Below, in pieces: positions 42,977-52,317 of a stretch of DNA of 64,000 nt (positions are counted from its first letter, which is position 1; the number at the start of each line of letters is the position of its first letter). Made by a program: the position numbers and the translations under genes. The notes below the pieces were generated by a model. It worked only from the letters and a program-made list of their open reading frames with translations. It did not search any database and was not told where the DNA came from. Source of the DNA: Donghicola eburneus (GTDB lineage: Bacteria; Pseudomonadota; Alphaproteobacteria; Rhodobacterales; Rhodobacteraceae); the NCBI RefSeq assembly GCF_900115865.1, contig NZ_FOXY01000008.1, forward strand, positions 153,448 to 217,447, read 5' to 3'.

Positions 42977-43141
42977 ATGTCCGATAAGCCCAAGAACCGT
43001 TTGGACGAACAGATCGACGAAAATCTGCGTCGCGTCTACCAAACGGCGGCGTCAGAACCCGTGCCGGATCGTTTTACCCAGCTACTCGAACAACTTCGCC
43101 AGTCTGAAGGCGAGAAGCCGAACAATGAGGCCGGTGCGTGA
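42977..43141 (+). CDS. nepR: NepR anti-sigma factor
   Basis: A 54-residue protein with the NepR core: LDEQIDENLRRVYQ, then SEPVPDRFTQLLEQLRQ, the segment that clamps the sigma factor or PhyR. Start ATG at 42977, stop overlapping the ecfG start (GTGA). A different-frame ORF from 42936 to 43148 covers the same DNA but has no family features. Known role: binds and inactivates EcfG until phospho-PhyR sequesters it. Confidence 0.93.
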   Translation: MSDKPKNRLDEQIDENLRRVYQTAASEPVPDRFTQLLEQLRQSEGEKPNNEAGA

Positions 43142-43695
43142 GTGTTGAGATGAATGATCCCAGAGATGAGCTGGTCACCCATTTGCCTGCAATGCGCGCC
43201 TTTGCGCTAAGCTTGGCTCGGAATGGCGCAGCGGCGGATGACTTAGTGCAGGATGCACTGGTCAAAGCATGGTCGAATTTTGACAGTTTCCAGCCTGGTA
43301 CCAACATGCGGGCATGGTTGTTTACGATTTTGCGCAACACCTACTATTCTCTGCACCGCAAGCGCCGCCGCGAAGTCGAAGATCCCGATGGGGTCATGGC
43401 AGGTCAACTCTCCGTCAAACCTAGCCATGACGGAAGCTTGGCGATGCGAGATTTCCAAGGCGCTTTTGCCCAACTGAGCGATGAGCAGCGCGAAGCGCTG
43501 ACGCTGGTTGGCGCCGAAGGGTTCTCTTACGAAGAAGCCGCCGAAATGTGTGAATGTGCCGTTGGCACAATCAAAAGCCGCACCAACCGAGCTCGCAAAC
43601 GTCTGGCCGAACTGATGGGCCTTGATGAAGATGAAACCTTCGAGGTCACAGACGGCAAGACGATGGCGGTGCTTTCCGGGAAACCGGCTGCATGA
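43138..43695 (+). CDS. ecfG: EcfG general stress sigma factor
   Basis: A 185-residue group 4 sigma. Region 2 includes ADDLVQDALVKAWSNFDSFQPGTNMRAWLFTILRN. Region 4 includes LSDEQREALTLVGAEGFSYEEAAEMC and CAVGTIKSRTNRARKRL. Start GTG at 43138 overlaps the nepR stop; an ATG four codons later is possible. It directs transcription from GGAAC/CGTT promoters, five perfect copies of which lie within 6 kb. The C-terminal 25 residues are a non-conserved tail. ATGA overlap with the kinase gene. Confidence 0.94.
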   Translation: MSVEMNDPRDELVTHLPAMRAFALSLARNGAAADDLVQDALVKAWSNFDSFQPGTNMRAWLFTILRNTYYSLHRKRRREVEDPDGVMAGQLSVKPSHDGSLAMRDFQGAFAQLSDEQREALTLVGAEGFSYEEAAEMCECAVGTIKSRTNRARKRLAELMGLDEDETFEVTDGKTMAVLSGKPAA

Positions 43696-45431
43696 GTGAA
43701 AGCAAACTTGAAGCGATGCGCAGTGCCACCGGTGGGTTGGCGCTGCGATTGATTGGGGTGATGACGCTGGCGATTTTACCGCTGGCGTTAATTTCGTTCT
43801 ATCAAACCGCTCAAGTCATGGAGGAATCTGATAACCTGTCCGAGACCGTGCTTTTGGACCGGACAGAGCGCGCCGCGTCGCGCGAACGCGAACTGATCCA
43901 GCAGGCGATCGGCGCGGCAAAAGCCCTTGCCGAGACCGAGATCGTGATGGTCGAGGATGCAAACCTGTGTAACGGCGTTCTGAAGAGTCTGGTCGAAGGT
44001 GACAACACCTATACGATGGCTGGATACATCACCGCTTCGGGGCGCGTTGCTTGTGCATCTGATACATCGGACGAGATTCTGCGCATTGGGCGCGACCTGT
44101 TTTCCAAAATCCAACAGAGTGATCCCAACGCGGATTTCTGGTCGAACACTTCGGCCGGTCCGAAAGCGGCGTTGAGCCTGGCCGTTCCCGTGGGTTCTTC
44201 CTCGGCCCGTCAGGGATACGTCTGGATTTCGATCCCCTACGCGCTCGCGAACATCATGCTCCAGAGTGAAGGTAACAAGGTCGATCTGGTCATTTTCGAT
44301 GCCACCGGCGCTTTGCTTGCAGCGGATTTCACCGAAGAAGAGTTGGTGTCTTTTCTGCCCCAAGGCAGATCCCTGTCCGATTTCGTTCAGCCCAACCGGC
44401 AACTTTACAATGGTCCCAATCAGAACGGCGAGAACCGCCAGTTCGCGGTTGTTCCGATCATGGAAGATCAAGCCTTTGTCATGGGCAGCTGGGAGCCAGA
44501 GCAGATTGCGCCGTTCCCACTCATGGGCCGCGTGATGGCACTGTATTTCCCGCTGTTGATGTGGGGTATCGGCATTCTGGTTGCGTATTTCGGCACCCAC
44601 CGTCTGGTGATCCGCCATATCCAGCGCCTTCGTGTCTGGATGCGTCTCTACGCGGCGGGCCGGTCCGAGGTGGGTAGCGCGCGTCTGGACAACGCCCCCG
44701 AAGAGCTGGAAGCTGTAGCGCAGGCCTTTCGTGAGATGGCCCAACGCCTGAGCGAACAGGAACGCCAGCGCGCCGAGGATCTGACCGAGAAAACCACCCT
44801 CCTCAAAGAGGTTCACCACCGCGTCAAAAATAATTTGCAGCTGATCTGTAGCATTATGAATATGCAGGTCCGCAATACCCGCAGCGACGAAGCGAAGCGC
44901 CTGCTGCGCCGCGTGCAGGAACGTGTGATGGCTTTGGCTGCGGTGCACCGATACCTCTACACAGCTCGCAAGCTATCGATGGTCCGGGCTGACTTGCTGC
45001 TCGAGGATATCATCAGCCAGATGGTCGTAGTCGGCGGCATTGACCGGCTCGACAGCCGTGTCAAGATCAGCACCAATTTCGCAAATGTCGAGATTACGCC
45101 AGAGCAATCGGTTCCGCTGTCGTTGCTCGCGACCGAGGCAATTACCAACGCTGTGAAGTACTGTGGCGGCCACCAAGGGCAGACCGGTTGGATATCCTTG
45201 GTGCTTGCGGACCTCGGCAACGACGAGGTTTGCTTCTCGATCGTGAACTCGAAATCGGACATAGATGCTACCCAAATTCGGGACGAACCCTCGCTTGGGC
45301 ATGGCTTGATCAAGTCCTTTGCTTCGCAGCTTCAGGGGCGGTTCGAGGTCGAAGATCTAGACGAACGGTATGGCATCCACGTGACCTTTGACATCATGTA
45401 TGACGACGAAGAAGAGAGCCAAGCGGCTTAA
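43692..45431 (+). CDS. Membrane sensor histidine kinase of the HisKA_2 (PhyK-like) class
   Basis: A 579-residue kinase. TM1 is at about 15-37 and TM2 at about 278-302, enclosing a ~240-residue extracytoplasmic sensor domain. A HAMP-like linker follows. The HisKA_2 box LLKEVHHRVKNNLQLICSIM puts the phospho-His near 374-375, and the N-box is LLATEAITNAVKY. This class phosphorylates PhyR in other alphaproteobacteria. Overlap with ecfG by ATGA makes it the probable PhyK here, so kinase, sigma and anti-sigma form one operon. The signal sensed is unknown. Confidence 0.9.
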   Translation: MSESKLEAMRSATGGLALRLIGVMTLAILPLALISFYQTAQVMEESDNLSETVLLDRTERAASRERELIQQAIGAAKALAETEIVMVEDANLCNGVLKSLVEGDNTYTMAGYITASGRVACASDTSDEILRIGRDLFSKIQQSDPNADFWSNTSAGPKAALSLAVPVGSSSARQGYVWISIPYALANIMLQSEGNKVDLVIFDATGALLAADFTEEELVSFLPQGRSLSDFVQPNRQLYNGPNQNGENRQFAVVPIMEDQAFVMGSWEPEQIAPFPLMGRVMALYFPLLMWGIGILVAYFGTHRLVIRHIQRLRVWMRLYAAGRSEVGSARLDNAPEELEAVAQAFREMAQRLSEQERQRAEDLTEKTTLLKEVHHRVKNNLQLICSIMNMQVRNTRSDEAKRLLRRVQERVMALAAVHRYLYTARKLSMVRADLLLEDIISQMVVVGGIDRLDSRVKISTNFANVEITPEQSVPLSLLATEAITNAVKYCGGHQGQTGWISLVLADLGNDEVCFSIVNSKSDIDATQIRDEPSLGHGLIKSFASQLQGRFEVEDLDERYGIHVTFDIMYDDEEESQAA

Positions 45432-45435
45432 ATTC

Positions 45436-45460
45436 GGAACATAAGCAACCCTTCCGCGTT
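45436..45460 (+). promoter_or_regulatory. EcfG-type promoter of the entericidin gene
   Basis: GGAAC (45436-45440), 16-nt spacer, CGTT (45457-45460). Perfect consensus, 36 bp before the lipoprotein start. Confidence 0.87.
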
Positions 45461-45495
45461 GAATATTCAGAACGAAAACACGGAAGGGTTACCTG

Positions 45496-45633
45496 ATGAC
45501 TATCTCGAACAAACTGACCGCAGCTATTCTTGTCCTGTTTGGTCTGGCCGCTTGTGAAACCATTGAAGGTGCCGGTCGTGACATTGAAGATACTGGCGAA
45601 GCGATCACCGATGCATCGCAAAACGCGCAATAA
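45496..45633 (+). CDS. Entericidin A/B family small lipoprotein
   Basis: A 45-residue lipoprotein. The signal peptide ends with the lipobox LAAC (Cys20), followed by ETIEGAGRDIEDTGEAITDA, the entericidin pattern with amphipathic helix. SD GGAAGGG at 45482-45488. It has its own EcfG promoter and its own terminator (45645-45670). In enterics EcnB is a stationary-phase bacteriolytic lipoprotein; here an envelope role in stress is inferred. Confidence 0.87.
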   Translation: MTISNKLTAAILVLFGLAACETIEGAGRDIEDTGEAITDASQNAQ

Positions 45634-45644
45634 TAGCGCTCTCT

Positions 45645-45670
45645 AAGGCAGTTCTCTGGACTGCCTTTTA
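45645..45670 (+). terminator. Terminator of the entericidin gene
   Basis: AAGGCAGT (45645-45652), 7-nt loop, ACTGCCTT (45660-45667), then TT and further T-rich sequence. Confidence 0.82.
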
Positions 45671-45707
45671 CAATTTTTTACCAGCACCTTTATAGACGGA
45701 TTGGCTT

Positions 45708-46352
45708 ATGCCTCCCAGACCTGCGATGCGTGTCTATTTCCCCAAACCATTTCTACAGCCGGAGAGCCCCAACGGGCCTGTGCGCGATGTGGTTGAGCGG
45801 CTGTCGCGGCATGCGGAGAAATCCGAAGTCACGATGAGAGAGCTGCTTGCGGGGTTCGGTTCGACATCGTTTTTACCCGTGCTGATGGCTGTCGCGCTGC
45901 TGGTGGTTTCTCCGCTTAGTGGCATTCCCCTATTCTCATCAATTTGCGGCCTGACCATGGCCTTTGTGTCCGTCCAGATGTTTTGGGGGGCAGACCACCT
46001 GTGGCTACCTGATTTCATTATGCGCCAGAAGATCAGTGGGGAACGCATGTGCGGAGCCCTACTCAAGATGCGCAAGGCTGCGGACTGGCTGGATGATCAC
46101 GCACGCAAACGCATGTCATTCATGGTCCGAGGCCCCATGCGCAAAGTTCTGGAATTTATGTGCATTGTGTGCGGTGCCGCGATGCCGTTCTTGGAAATCG
46201 TTCCATTTTCGTCATCAATTTTGGGCTTGGCGATCATGATGATCTCGACCGCACTCTTGACCCGTGACGGGCTATTTGCGGCTTTTGCGGCTGCACTTGT
46301 CGCGACAGCGGCGATGGTCCCTGTCACCGTCCTGACTGCGATGACAGGGTGA
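45708..46352 (+). CDS. ExoD family membrane protein
   Basis: A 214-residue protein of the ExoD (exopolysaccharide synthesis) family. A cytoplasmic N-terminus contains VVERLSRHAEKSEVTMRELLAGFG. About four TM helices follow (near 53-73, 75-95, 145-165 and 175-205). Conserved features are SPLSGIPLFSSICGL and the repeat-like PFLEIVPFSSSILGL. ATG at 45708 is taken; an ATG at 45726 is possible. ExoD is linked to exopolysaccharide and alkaline tolerance in rhizobia, but its molecular role is not settled. No EcfG box directly upstream. Confidence 0.86.
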   Translation: MPPRPAMRVYFPKPFLQPESPNGPVRDVVERLSRHAEKSEVTMRELLAGFGSTSFLPVLMAVALLVVSPLSGIPLFSSICGLTMAFVSVQMFWGADHLWLPDFIMRQKISGERMCGALLKMRKAADWLDDHARKRMSFMVRGPMRKVLEFMCIVCGAAMPFLEIVPFSSSILGLAIMMISTALLTRDGLFAAFAAALVATAAMVPVTVLTAMTG

Positions 46353-46359
46353 TTTCAAT

Positions 46360-48102
46360 TTAGAACAGAATGTCCGACAGGTCTTCGGACCCACCGTCTG
46401 CAGCAGGCGCTGCGGCGGGCGCGGGAGCCGCGGCTGGTTCGGGCTCTCCGAACATGTCGATACCCGAGGTCGGTTCAACCTTGGCTGGGGCAGCGGGGGC
46501 TTCGACAAAATTCGCCAGCAGATTGTCATGCAGATCGCGCTCTGCCTGCATCGTGTAAAGCTTGCGAATGCGGCCCGCGACACGCTGGAAGCGCGGCTCA
46601 AGGGTCAATGTCTCGGGGAACTTGCGACGGATATTGCTGGACTTGCGATTGCTGTCGGTCAGGTCACGAACCAGATCGCGCAGCATGCGGTCGCTGGCTT
46701 CGATCGCGCGGGCGACCTGTTCAGAGTCCGATGCCAGCTTGGGGAGCAGGTCACTGACCACCGTGACGACTTCAGGGATCATCTGAACGACGTCGACATC
46801 CATGTCATCGGTCGCGCTATCATCATGCATGCTCAGGTAGGTTTGCAGACGTTGCTTGGTGCCTTCGAGCGCCTCGCTGAAGGTCACAAAAATCTCTGGC
46901 ACGGTTGAAACAACCGAGTTCACCTGCTGCGAGATCACAATCATATCTGCGGCGGCGCGTCCTTCGCGGGCACAGGCGATGATGGTGTTCAAAGAAGCCA
47001 ATTGCATCTGGAACGCCGCATTGTTCAGGTTGCGGCTGTGCTCTTGCAAGCGTTCGTCATTTGCGCAGATTTCTTCGTACAGCGAACGTGTTTCTGGCGA
47101 TCCAACGGTGATCTCGGCCTTCTGCTGCCGGAGTGCTTCGCCTTGCAGGACGCCGTTGCTCAGTTCGTGGCGTTCGGCAAAGGCTTTGCGCAGGGCAGAG
47201 TTGTTGATCTGGTACTGGTCCAGACCCGCGGCCAGTGCGGACAGAGTTGTCATCGCTTTTTCCGCGTCGTTCAGGGTCTCTTTGATGGCCTGTTCCATCT
47301 GGATATCGGCCAAAGCTGTTAGGAGTTGGCTTTCATTCGAGTCCACACCAAAGGAGCTGGCTTCGTGCAGGATCTGTTGGATGTGCTCAGCACGCTGGCG
47401 GGCACGGTCGCCGACCTGCAGCGACTGGATGATGGCCATCACGTCGCTTTCTGCCTTGCGGTAGTAGTCGTTCATCCAGGCCGCAGCTTCGTGAGAGTTG
47501 GCCAACGCGTGGTCCAAGGTTTTCAATGCCCGCTCTAGGGCACGCACCTCGGGCTGGACCGTATCAGACAAACGCAGCGACTGACCCTCTGCATAGACCA
47601 TCAGCTTTTGCAGGGCTTTGGTAATGACCTCGGTGGCCTTCAGCATTTCGGCAACTTGCTCCGAGGCACTGTCCGTGATCCCCGAGATATTTTCAGCCAG
47701 ACGCACCAGTTGCTCGCCCTGCTTCAGGGTGCGGTGGCCCTGCGCGATGATGCGCGCATTCAACGATACAATGCCCGCTGAATGGATGTTCTGCGCCAGA
47801 TCCTTGATCTCGGCATTCATCATTTGCCGCTTGTGCCCGATCTCGTTCATGAAGCCCGAAGACTGCTGGATGCGGTCTGCGATCATGGTCGAAAACTGGT
47901 TAATCTCTTGGCGCCCCTGTGCGACTTTTTCGAGTTGGTTGGAACTCGTGATGTCGACCAGTGCGCCCATGGATCCCTTGAGCTGCGATGCTTTTTCGCT
48001 TGCGAAAAACAGGCTGTCAGTCACACGACTGAAGACCGTTTCCAAGCGGAACAGCGGGCTGCGCAGGATGGCGTTATGGTCGTTTTGTACAGAGGCGGCC
48101 AT
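46360..48102 (-). CDS. MCP-like soluble coiled-coil protein with CheZ-like features, end of che operon
   Basis: A 580-residue, mostly helical protein with no signal peptide or TM segment. Two stretches resemble the MCP signalling hairpin: SLNARIIAQGHRTLKQGE (113-130) and SLNTIIACAREGRAAADM (370-387). LQVGDRARQ (228-236) gives Asp232-x3-Gln236, the spacing of the CheZ catalytic pair. A Pro/Ala/Glu linker (535-570) leads to the C-terminal GGSEDLSDILF, similar to the CheY-binding tail of CheZ (DDLLDSLGF). It is the last gene of a che operon that lacks cheZ, cheC and cheX. Candidate CheY-P phosphatase or adaptor; inferred. Confidence 0.72.
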   Translation of the reverse strand: MAASVQNDHNAILRSPLFRLETVFSRVTDSLFFASEKASQLKGSMGALVDITSSNQLEKVAQGRQEINQFSTMIADRIQQSSGFMNEIGHKRQMMNAEIKDLAQNIHSAGIVSLNARIIAQGHRTLKQGEQLVRLAENISGITDSASEQVAEMLKATEVITKALQKLMVYAEGQSLRLSDTVQPEVRALERALKTLDHALANSHEAAAWMNDYYRKAESDVMAIIQSLQVGDRARQRAEHIQQILHEASSFGVDSNESQLLTALADIQMEQAIKETLNDAEKAMTTLSALAAGLDQYQINNSALRKAFAERHELSNGVLQGEALRQQKAEITVGSPETRSLYEEICANDERLQEHSRNLNNAAFQMQLASLNTIIACAREGRAAADMIVISQQVNSVVSTVPEIFVTFSEALEGTKQRLQTYLSMHDDSATDDMDVDVVQMIPEVVTVVSDLLPKLASDSEQVARAIEASDRMLRDLVRDLTDSNRKSSNIRRKFPETLTLEPRFQRVAGRIRKLYTMQAERDLHDNLLANFVEAPAAPAKVEPTSGIDMFGEPEPAAAPAPAAAPAADGGSEDLSDILF

Positions 48103-48106
48103 GAGT

Positions 48107-49237
48107 TTAGCGTCCTAATGCGGGTTTGGAGGCAGAAGCACCAGCCGAGAACTGCATGATCTCGGCGGCAATATTATTCAGAGCGACAGAGCGCACCGCA
48201 GCGCCGCGTTTCACGGCTTCGCGGGGCATGCCGTAGACGACGCAAGACGCTTCGTCCTGAGCGAGCGTGAGCGAGCCAGCGTTGCGCATCTCGAGCATTC
48301 CCTGCGCACCATCATCACCCATGCCAGTCATCAGAACACCCAAGGCGTTCTGGCCCGCCTCGCAAGAGGTCGAACGGAATAGCACGTCGACGGACGGGCG
48401 GTGGCGGCAGACATAGGGGCCATCAAGGACGTTGCAGCGGTAGCTACGGCCCATGCGTGTCAGGGTGACGTGCGAATGTCCCGGTGCGATCAGCGCAAGG
48501 CCGCGCTCCAGCATGTCACCATCCTCGGCTTCCTTGACGCGGATCGAGCACATGCCGTCGAGACGGCGGGCAAATGCCTCGGTAAAGCGTTCGGGCATGT
48601 GCTGAACGATGACCACAGGGGCGCAATCGGGCGTGAGGCCAGTCAGCACCTTGGCCAGTGCGTCGGTGCCGCCGGTAGAGGCGCCAATCGACACGATGGG
48701 ATCGGTGTAGGGCGTCATCGGTGCGCCAGCGGGGCGAGGGGGCATGATTACGTCCGCGCTCAGCTTCTTTTCCGCGACGAGCGGCTTACGCTCGACCGGC
48801 TTTTTGTTGGGGCGCACGCGCGCTTGCGCAGTAGCACGGACAGAGTCGCAGATCTGGATCTTGGCTTCGTCCGACATGGCGTTGCCAAGCTGCGATTTCG
48901 ACATCACCTCGACTGCGCCCATCGAGAGCGCTTTCATCGCGGTGTCCGAACCGGCCTCGGTGTGGTTCGAGCAGATGACCACGGGCAGCGGGTGCTGCGA
49001 CATGATCCGACGCAAGAAGGTCAGACCATCCATGCGCGGCATCTCGATATCCAAGAGGATGACGTCCGGCAGGCCGTTCTTCATCTTCTCTACCGCGTCA
49101 AAGGGATCGCGGGCCGTATCAGTCACAGTGATATCGGGCGCACTCTCAAGCATCATCTTAAGCATAGTACGGGCCGTGATCGAGTCTTCGACGATCATGA
49201 CCTGAATTGCGTCCGAATGTTTCTGCACTGTATTCAT
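48107..49237 (-). CDS. cheB: Chemotaxis protein-glutamate methylesterase
   Basis: A 376-residue response-regulator esterase that demethylates receptor glutamates (and deamidates glutamines). The receiver has Asp63 in ILLDIEMPRMDG. After a Lys/Arg/Pro linker, the catalytic domain shows Ser186 (SIGASTGGT), His212 (QHMPERFT) and Asp307 (GMGDDG). It overlaps cheR by ATGA. Four bp separate it from the coiled-coil gene. Confidence 0.95.
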   Translation of the reverse strand: MNTVQKHSDAIQVMIVEDSITARTMLKMMLESAPDITVTDTARDPFDAVEKMKNGLPDVILLDIEMPRMDGLTFLRRIMSQHPLPVVICSNHTEAGSDTAMKALSMGAVEVMSKSQLGNAMSDEAKIQICDSVRATAQARVRPNKKPVERKPLVAEKKLSADVIMPPRPAGAPMTPYTDPIVSIGASTGGTDALAKVLTGLTPDCAPVVIVQHMPERFTEAFARRLDGMCSIRVKEAEDGDMLERGLALIAPGHSHVTLTRMGRSYRCNVLDGPYVCRHRPSVDVLFRSTSCEAGQNALGVLMTGMGDDGAQGMLEMRNAGSLTLAQDEASCVVYGMPREAVKRGAAVRSVALNNIAAEIMQFSAGASASKPALGR

Positions 49238-50070
49238 GTTGCCCTCTCCTTTTTGAAAACGGCAAATGACACCTGTTTTAAGCGGGAATCTGTCACCACC
49301 ATCGATTCAGAGTGTCCGACGAAGAGATAGCCGCCGACTTTTACGTGATCTGTGATTTCTTTGATGACACGCGTTTGGGTCGGAGGATCGAAGTAAATCA
49401 ACACGTTACGCAGGAAAACAACATCCAGTTCCTTGTCCACGGGGTAGTTTCCGTGGATCAAGTTCATCTGTTCGAACTTCACGCGGTCGCGCAAAGTTTT
49501 TTCGACACGGCCGCAGCGCAACCCCTTAGAGTTGTGCCCCATGACGAAATAGCGTTCGAGCAGCGCGTCCGGAATATCCAGAAGCTGCTCTTCGGGGTAG
49601 ACGCCCGCACGGGCCTCTTCGACGATCCCTTGGGAAATGTCGGTGCCCAGAATTCCGTATTTGAAGCCGGGATTCTGTAGCGCGTATTCAGACATGAGCA
49701 TGGCGATCGTATAGGCCTCTTGGCCGGACGAAGACGCCGCGCTCCAGATCCGCATGGGCTGGGACGTGGGGTGCTCTGGCATGATCTTGTGCATCAGCCA
49801 TTTGAAGTGCGCAGGCTCTCGGAAGAAGTCCGTTTTGTTCGTGGACATCAGGTCCACGATATACGGCATCTCATCTTGGAGTGTGTGGCCATCGAACAGG
49901 TGGTCCAGATAGGCGTCCATCGAGGACAGGCCAAGCACAGAGAACCGACGGCGCATCCGGCCCTCGATCATGCTTTGCTTGTTCTCCGGCATCTGGATAC
50001 CGGTGACTTGGGTCACCAGTGCCCGAAACCGTGCCTTGTTGCAGGACAGCTGTTCACTCACGGGGATCAT
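49234..50070 (-). CDS. cheR: Chemotaxis protein methyltransferase
   Basis: A 278-residue SAM-dependent methyltransferase that methylates receptor glutamates. An N-terminal helical domain (ALVTQVTGIQMPENKQSMIEGRMRRR) is followed by the catalytic core, with MRIWSAASSSGQEAYTIAM as SAM site and LDVVFLRNVLIYFD. The MCP of this operon has no NWETF-type tail, so docking must be tail-independent. ATGA overlaps with cheW2 and cheB. Confidence 0.95.
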   Translation of the reverse strand: MIPVSEQLSCNKARFRALVTQVTGIQMPENKQSMIEGRMRRRFSVLGLSSMDAYLDHLFDGHTLQDEMPYIVDLMSTNKTDFFREPAHFKWLMHKIMPEHPTSQPMRIWSAASSSGQEAYTIAMLMSEYALQNPGFKYGILGTDISQGIVEEARAGVYPEEQLLDIPDALLERYFVMGHNSKGLRCGRVEKTLRDRVKFEQMNLIHGNYPVDKELDVVFLRNVLIYFDPPTQTRVIKEITDHVKVGGYLFVGHSESMVVTDSRLKQVSFAVFKKERAT

Positions 50071-50585
50071 GCACTGATCCCATCCATGGCGTCTTCGACA
50101 TGCTTGTCGAGCGACGAGATGATCTTGCTGCTGAGCAAGCGATCAAGGTCAAGCAAGGTCACGTAGCTGCCATTGCGGCGCGCCAAACCCGACACGATGC
50201 GGTGGTCCCAGTTCAGCATGGTCCCGGTTTCGATGGGCTCGATCCGGTCGTCGTCAAAGCGAGACACTTCGGTCACTTTGTCGGTGCGCAGGGCCAGCAC
50301 TTGCTCGCGGCCTTCGTCCTCGACCCAGAGCACAACGATGCGGGTGTCCACGTCGTCCTTGCGGAAGGGGCGTCCGATCAAGGTACGCAGGTCCACAACA
50401 ACAATGCTGTCGCCGCGCAGGTCGATGTAGCCCATAATATAGTCGGGCGCCTGAGGCAGGCTCTGGACATCACGTGCATCCAGAATTTCGCGAACGCGCT
50501 CGACGGGGATCGCCATGAGCGTTTCATCCAACATGAAGTTCAGGAATGTGCCGCTGCTGGCAGGTGCGTTGATTTGCTCAGGCAT
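50067..50585 (-). CDS. cheW: CheW-like coupling protein, second copy
   Basis: A 172-residue CheW-domain protein with a beta-barrel fold. Landmarks are [30 protein letters not shown] and [26 protein letters not shown]. It couples receptors to CheA. It differs from the other copy (52318-52818) by a C-terminal helical tail, [19 protein letters not shown]. It overlaps the mcp gene by 8 bp and cheR by ATGA. Two CheW types suggest distinct array positions. Confidence 0.9.
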   Translation of the reverse strand: MPEQINAPASSGTFLNFMLDETLMAIPVERVREILDARDVQSLPQAPDYIMGYIDLRGDSIVVVDLRTLIGRPFRKDDVDTRIVVLWVEDEGREQVLALRTDKVTEVSRFDDDRIEPIETGTMLNWDHRIVSGLARRNGSYVTLLDLDRLLSSKIISSLDKHVEDAMDGISA

Positions 50586-52305
50586 GGGGCGCCTCCGGTT
50601 TGAAGTCGACGTCTGCGTCGTCAGTTGCTTCGTTTTCTAGATCGAATGAGAAGCCACCCTTGGGCGCGCCTGCTGGCCGAAAAGACACGAGGTTGTCAGC
50701 TTGCACAGGTGCGAGCGTGGCGGCAGGGGCAGCCACGGGGGCGGGTGCGTCGTTTGCGGGGCTCAGTTCTGCCACATCCAGAATGTCGTCGACGGTCACA
50801 GACACGTCGAAGTCGCCAGTGCGGAAGAATTCAATCGACGATCGCAGAGTGGCAGCCTGAGCTGCCAGTTCTTCGGCAGTGGCGGACATCTCTTCGGCGG
50901 CGGCTGTGTTGGCTTGGGTTACGCGGTCCAGCTGCTGGATCGCGCCGTTGACCTGAGCCCCGCCCGAAGACATCTCGTTGTTCGCGCGGCTGATGTCGCT
51001 GACCAGCTCCGAAGTGCGCTCGATATCAGGGACAAGCTGATCCAGCATACGGCCCGCATCCAGCGCTGCGGTGATGGTTTGGACCGAAAGTTCGTTGATT
51101 TCGCCCGCAGCTGCTTGGCTTCGCTCCGCGAGCTTGCGAACCTCTGATGCCACAACAGCAAAGCCGCGGCCATGCTCGCCCGCACGGGCCGCTTCGACGG
51201 CGGCGTTCAAAGCCAGCAGGTCTGTCTGACGCGCGATCTCTTGGACCACGTTGATGCGGTCCGCGATGGTGTTCACGGCCTTGACCGCGTCGCGCACAGC
51301 GTCGCCGCTGGCACGGGCACGTTCGGCTGACTGGCGGGCCATCTTTTCGGTCTCGGTCGCGTTTTCGGCGGTGGCTGCGATGTTCGCCGCCATCTCTTCC
51401 ATCGAGGACGAAGCCTCTTCGGTCGAGGACGCCTGCTGGGTCGCCACGTCGCTCATCTCTTCCGAGGTTTTGGCCATCTGGTTGGCGCCCGTGGACACGT
51501 TGCTTGCCCCCGAGGCGACCTCGCCCACGACGGTGCGCAGACGTTCGACCATGGTGTTGGCGTGGCGCAGCACTTCGGTTATTTCGTCGTTGCCCTTGAG
51601 GTTCGCAGTCTGTGTCAGATCGCCCTCGGACACGGCCTTGGTCAGTTCCTTGGCACGGTTAAGACCACGTGAAAGCGAAGACAGGATCCAGAAACCTGCA
51701 ACCGAACCCAGAATGCCGGACAGAGCCACGAGGCCCAGGATCAGCGTTCGGCTCTGGTTGAAAGACGTGTTCGACTTGTCGAGGCTGCTTTCCATCTCGG
51801 TTGTGTTGATATCCAGCAAGGTCTCGGTGGTCTGCGCCATCTCGGTGCTCAACGCGCCGCCCTGTTCGCGCAGCAGTGTGCCCGCCTCTTTGGTCATGTC
51901 GAACAGCAGGAGCTGCATAACCTCTTTGTTCACTTTGTTGATCTCGTCACGGACGCGAACGAACTCGTCGATGGCTGTTTGTGCTTCCTCGGTAAAGGCA
52001 TGCTCGCGAGCTTGTTCGATCATGTCGGTCTGCGCGTTGCGCAGGTTCAGCATGTGGGTTTCCAGATCGCGCTTGGTCGCCACGTCACTCGACAGGACGT
52101 AATCGCGGATCGCCTGCTGTATCTGATCCTGATAGCGCAGGATTTCGTAGGACTGCTCGATTGCGTCCACGTTTTCGTGGACCACAAGCTCGTTCCGTTC
52201 CCGCATCGCGTCCATGTCGCGCAGGGCCACCAGACCAGAGGTTGCTGAAACCCCGATCAGGATGGCGCATGTCACGACGAGCTTTGCTTTGATGGTTAAA
52301 CGCAT
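50578..52305 (-). CDS. Methyl-accepting chemotaxis protein
   Basis: A 575-residue receptor. TM1 is at about 7-27 and TM2 at about 186-208, enclosing a ~160-residue helical periplasmic domain of the four-helix-bundle type. A HAMP follows ([19 protein letters not shown]). The cytoplasmic hairpin is canonical ([20 protein letters not shown] then [19 protein letters not shown]). After the bundle comes an Ala/Pro-rich ~80-residue tail ending DFKPEAPHA, without a CheR/CheB-binding pentapeptide. Sits between the two cheW genes. Ligand unknown. Confidence 0.94.
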   Translation of the reverse strand: MRLTIKAKLVVTCAILIGVSATSGLVALRDMDAMRERNELVVHENVDAIEQSYEILRYQDQIQQAIRDYVLSSDVATKRDLETHMLNLRNAQTDMIEQAREHAFTEEAQTAIDEFVRVRDEINKVNKEVMQLLLFDMTKEAGTLLREQGGALSTEMAQTTETLLDINTTEMESSLDKSNTSFNQSRTLILGLVALSGILGSVAGFWILSSLSRGLNRAKELTKAVSEGDLTQTANLKGNDEITEVLRHANTMVERLRTVVGEVASGASNVSTGANQMAKTSEEMSDVATQQASSTEEASSSMEEMAANIAATAENATETEKMARQSAERARASGDAVRDAVKAVNTIADRINVVQEIARQTDLLALNAAVEAARAGEHGRGFAVVASEVRKLAERSQAAAGEINELSVQTITAALDAGRMLDQLVPDIERTSELVSDISRANNEMSSGGAQVNGAIQQLDRVTQANTAAAEEMSATAEELAAQAATLRSSIEFFRTGDFDVSVTVDDILDVAELSPANDAPAPVAAPAATLAPVQADNLVSFRPAGAPKGGFSFDLENEATDDADVDFKPEAPHA

Positions 52306-52317
52306 CAGTCAGGTCTT

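Noticed and set aside
42936..43148. 70-codon frame over nepR
   Set aside because: Different frame from NepR; NepR (42977-43141) has the family core and correct overlap with ecfG.
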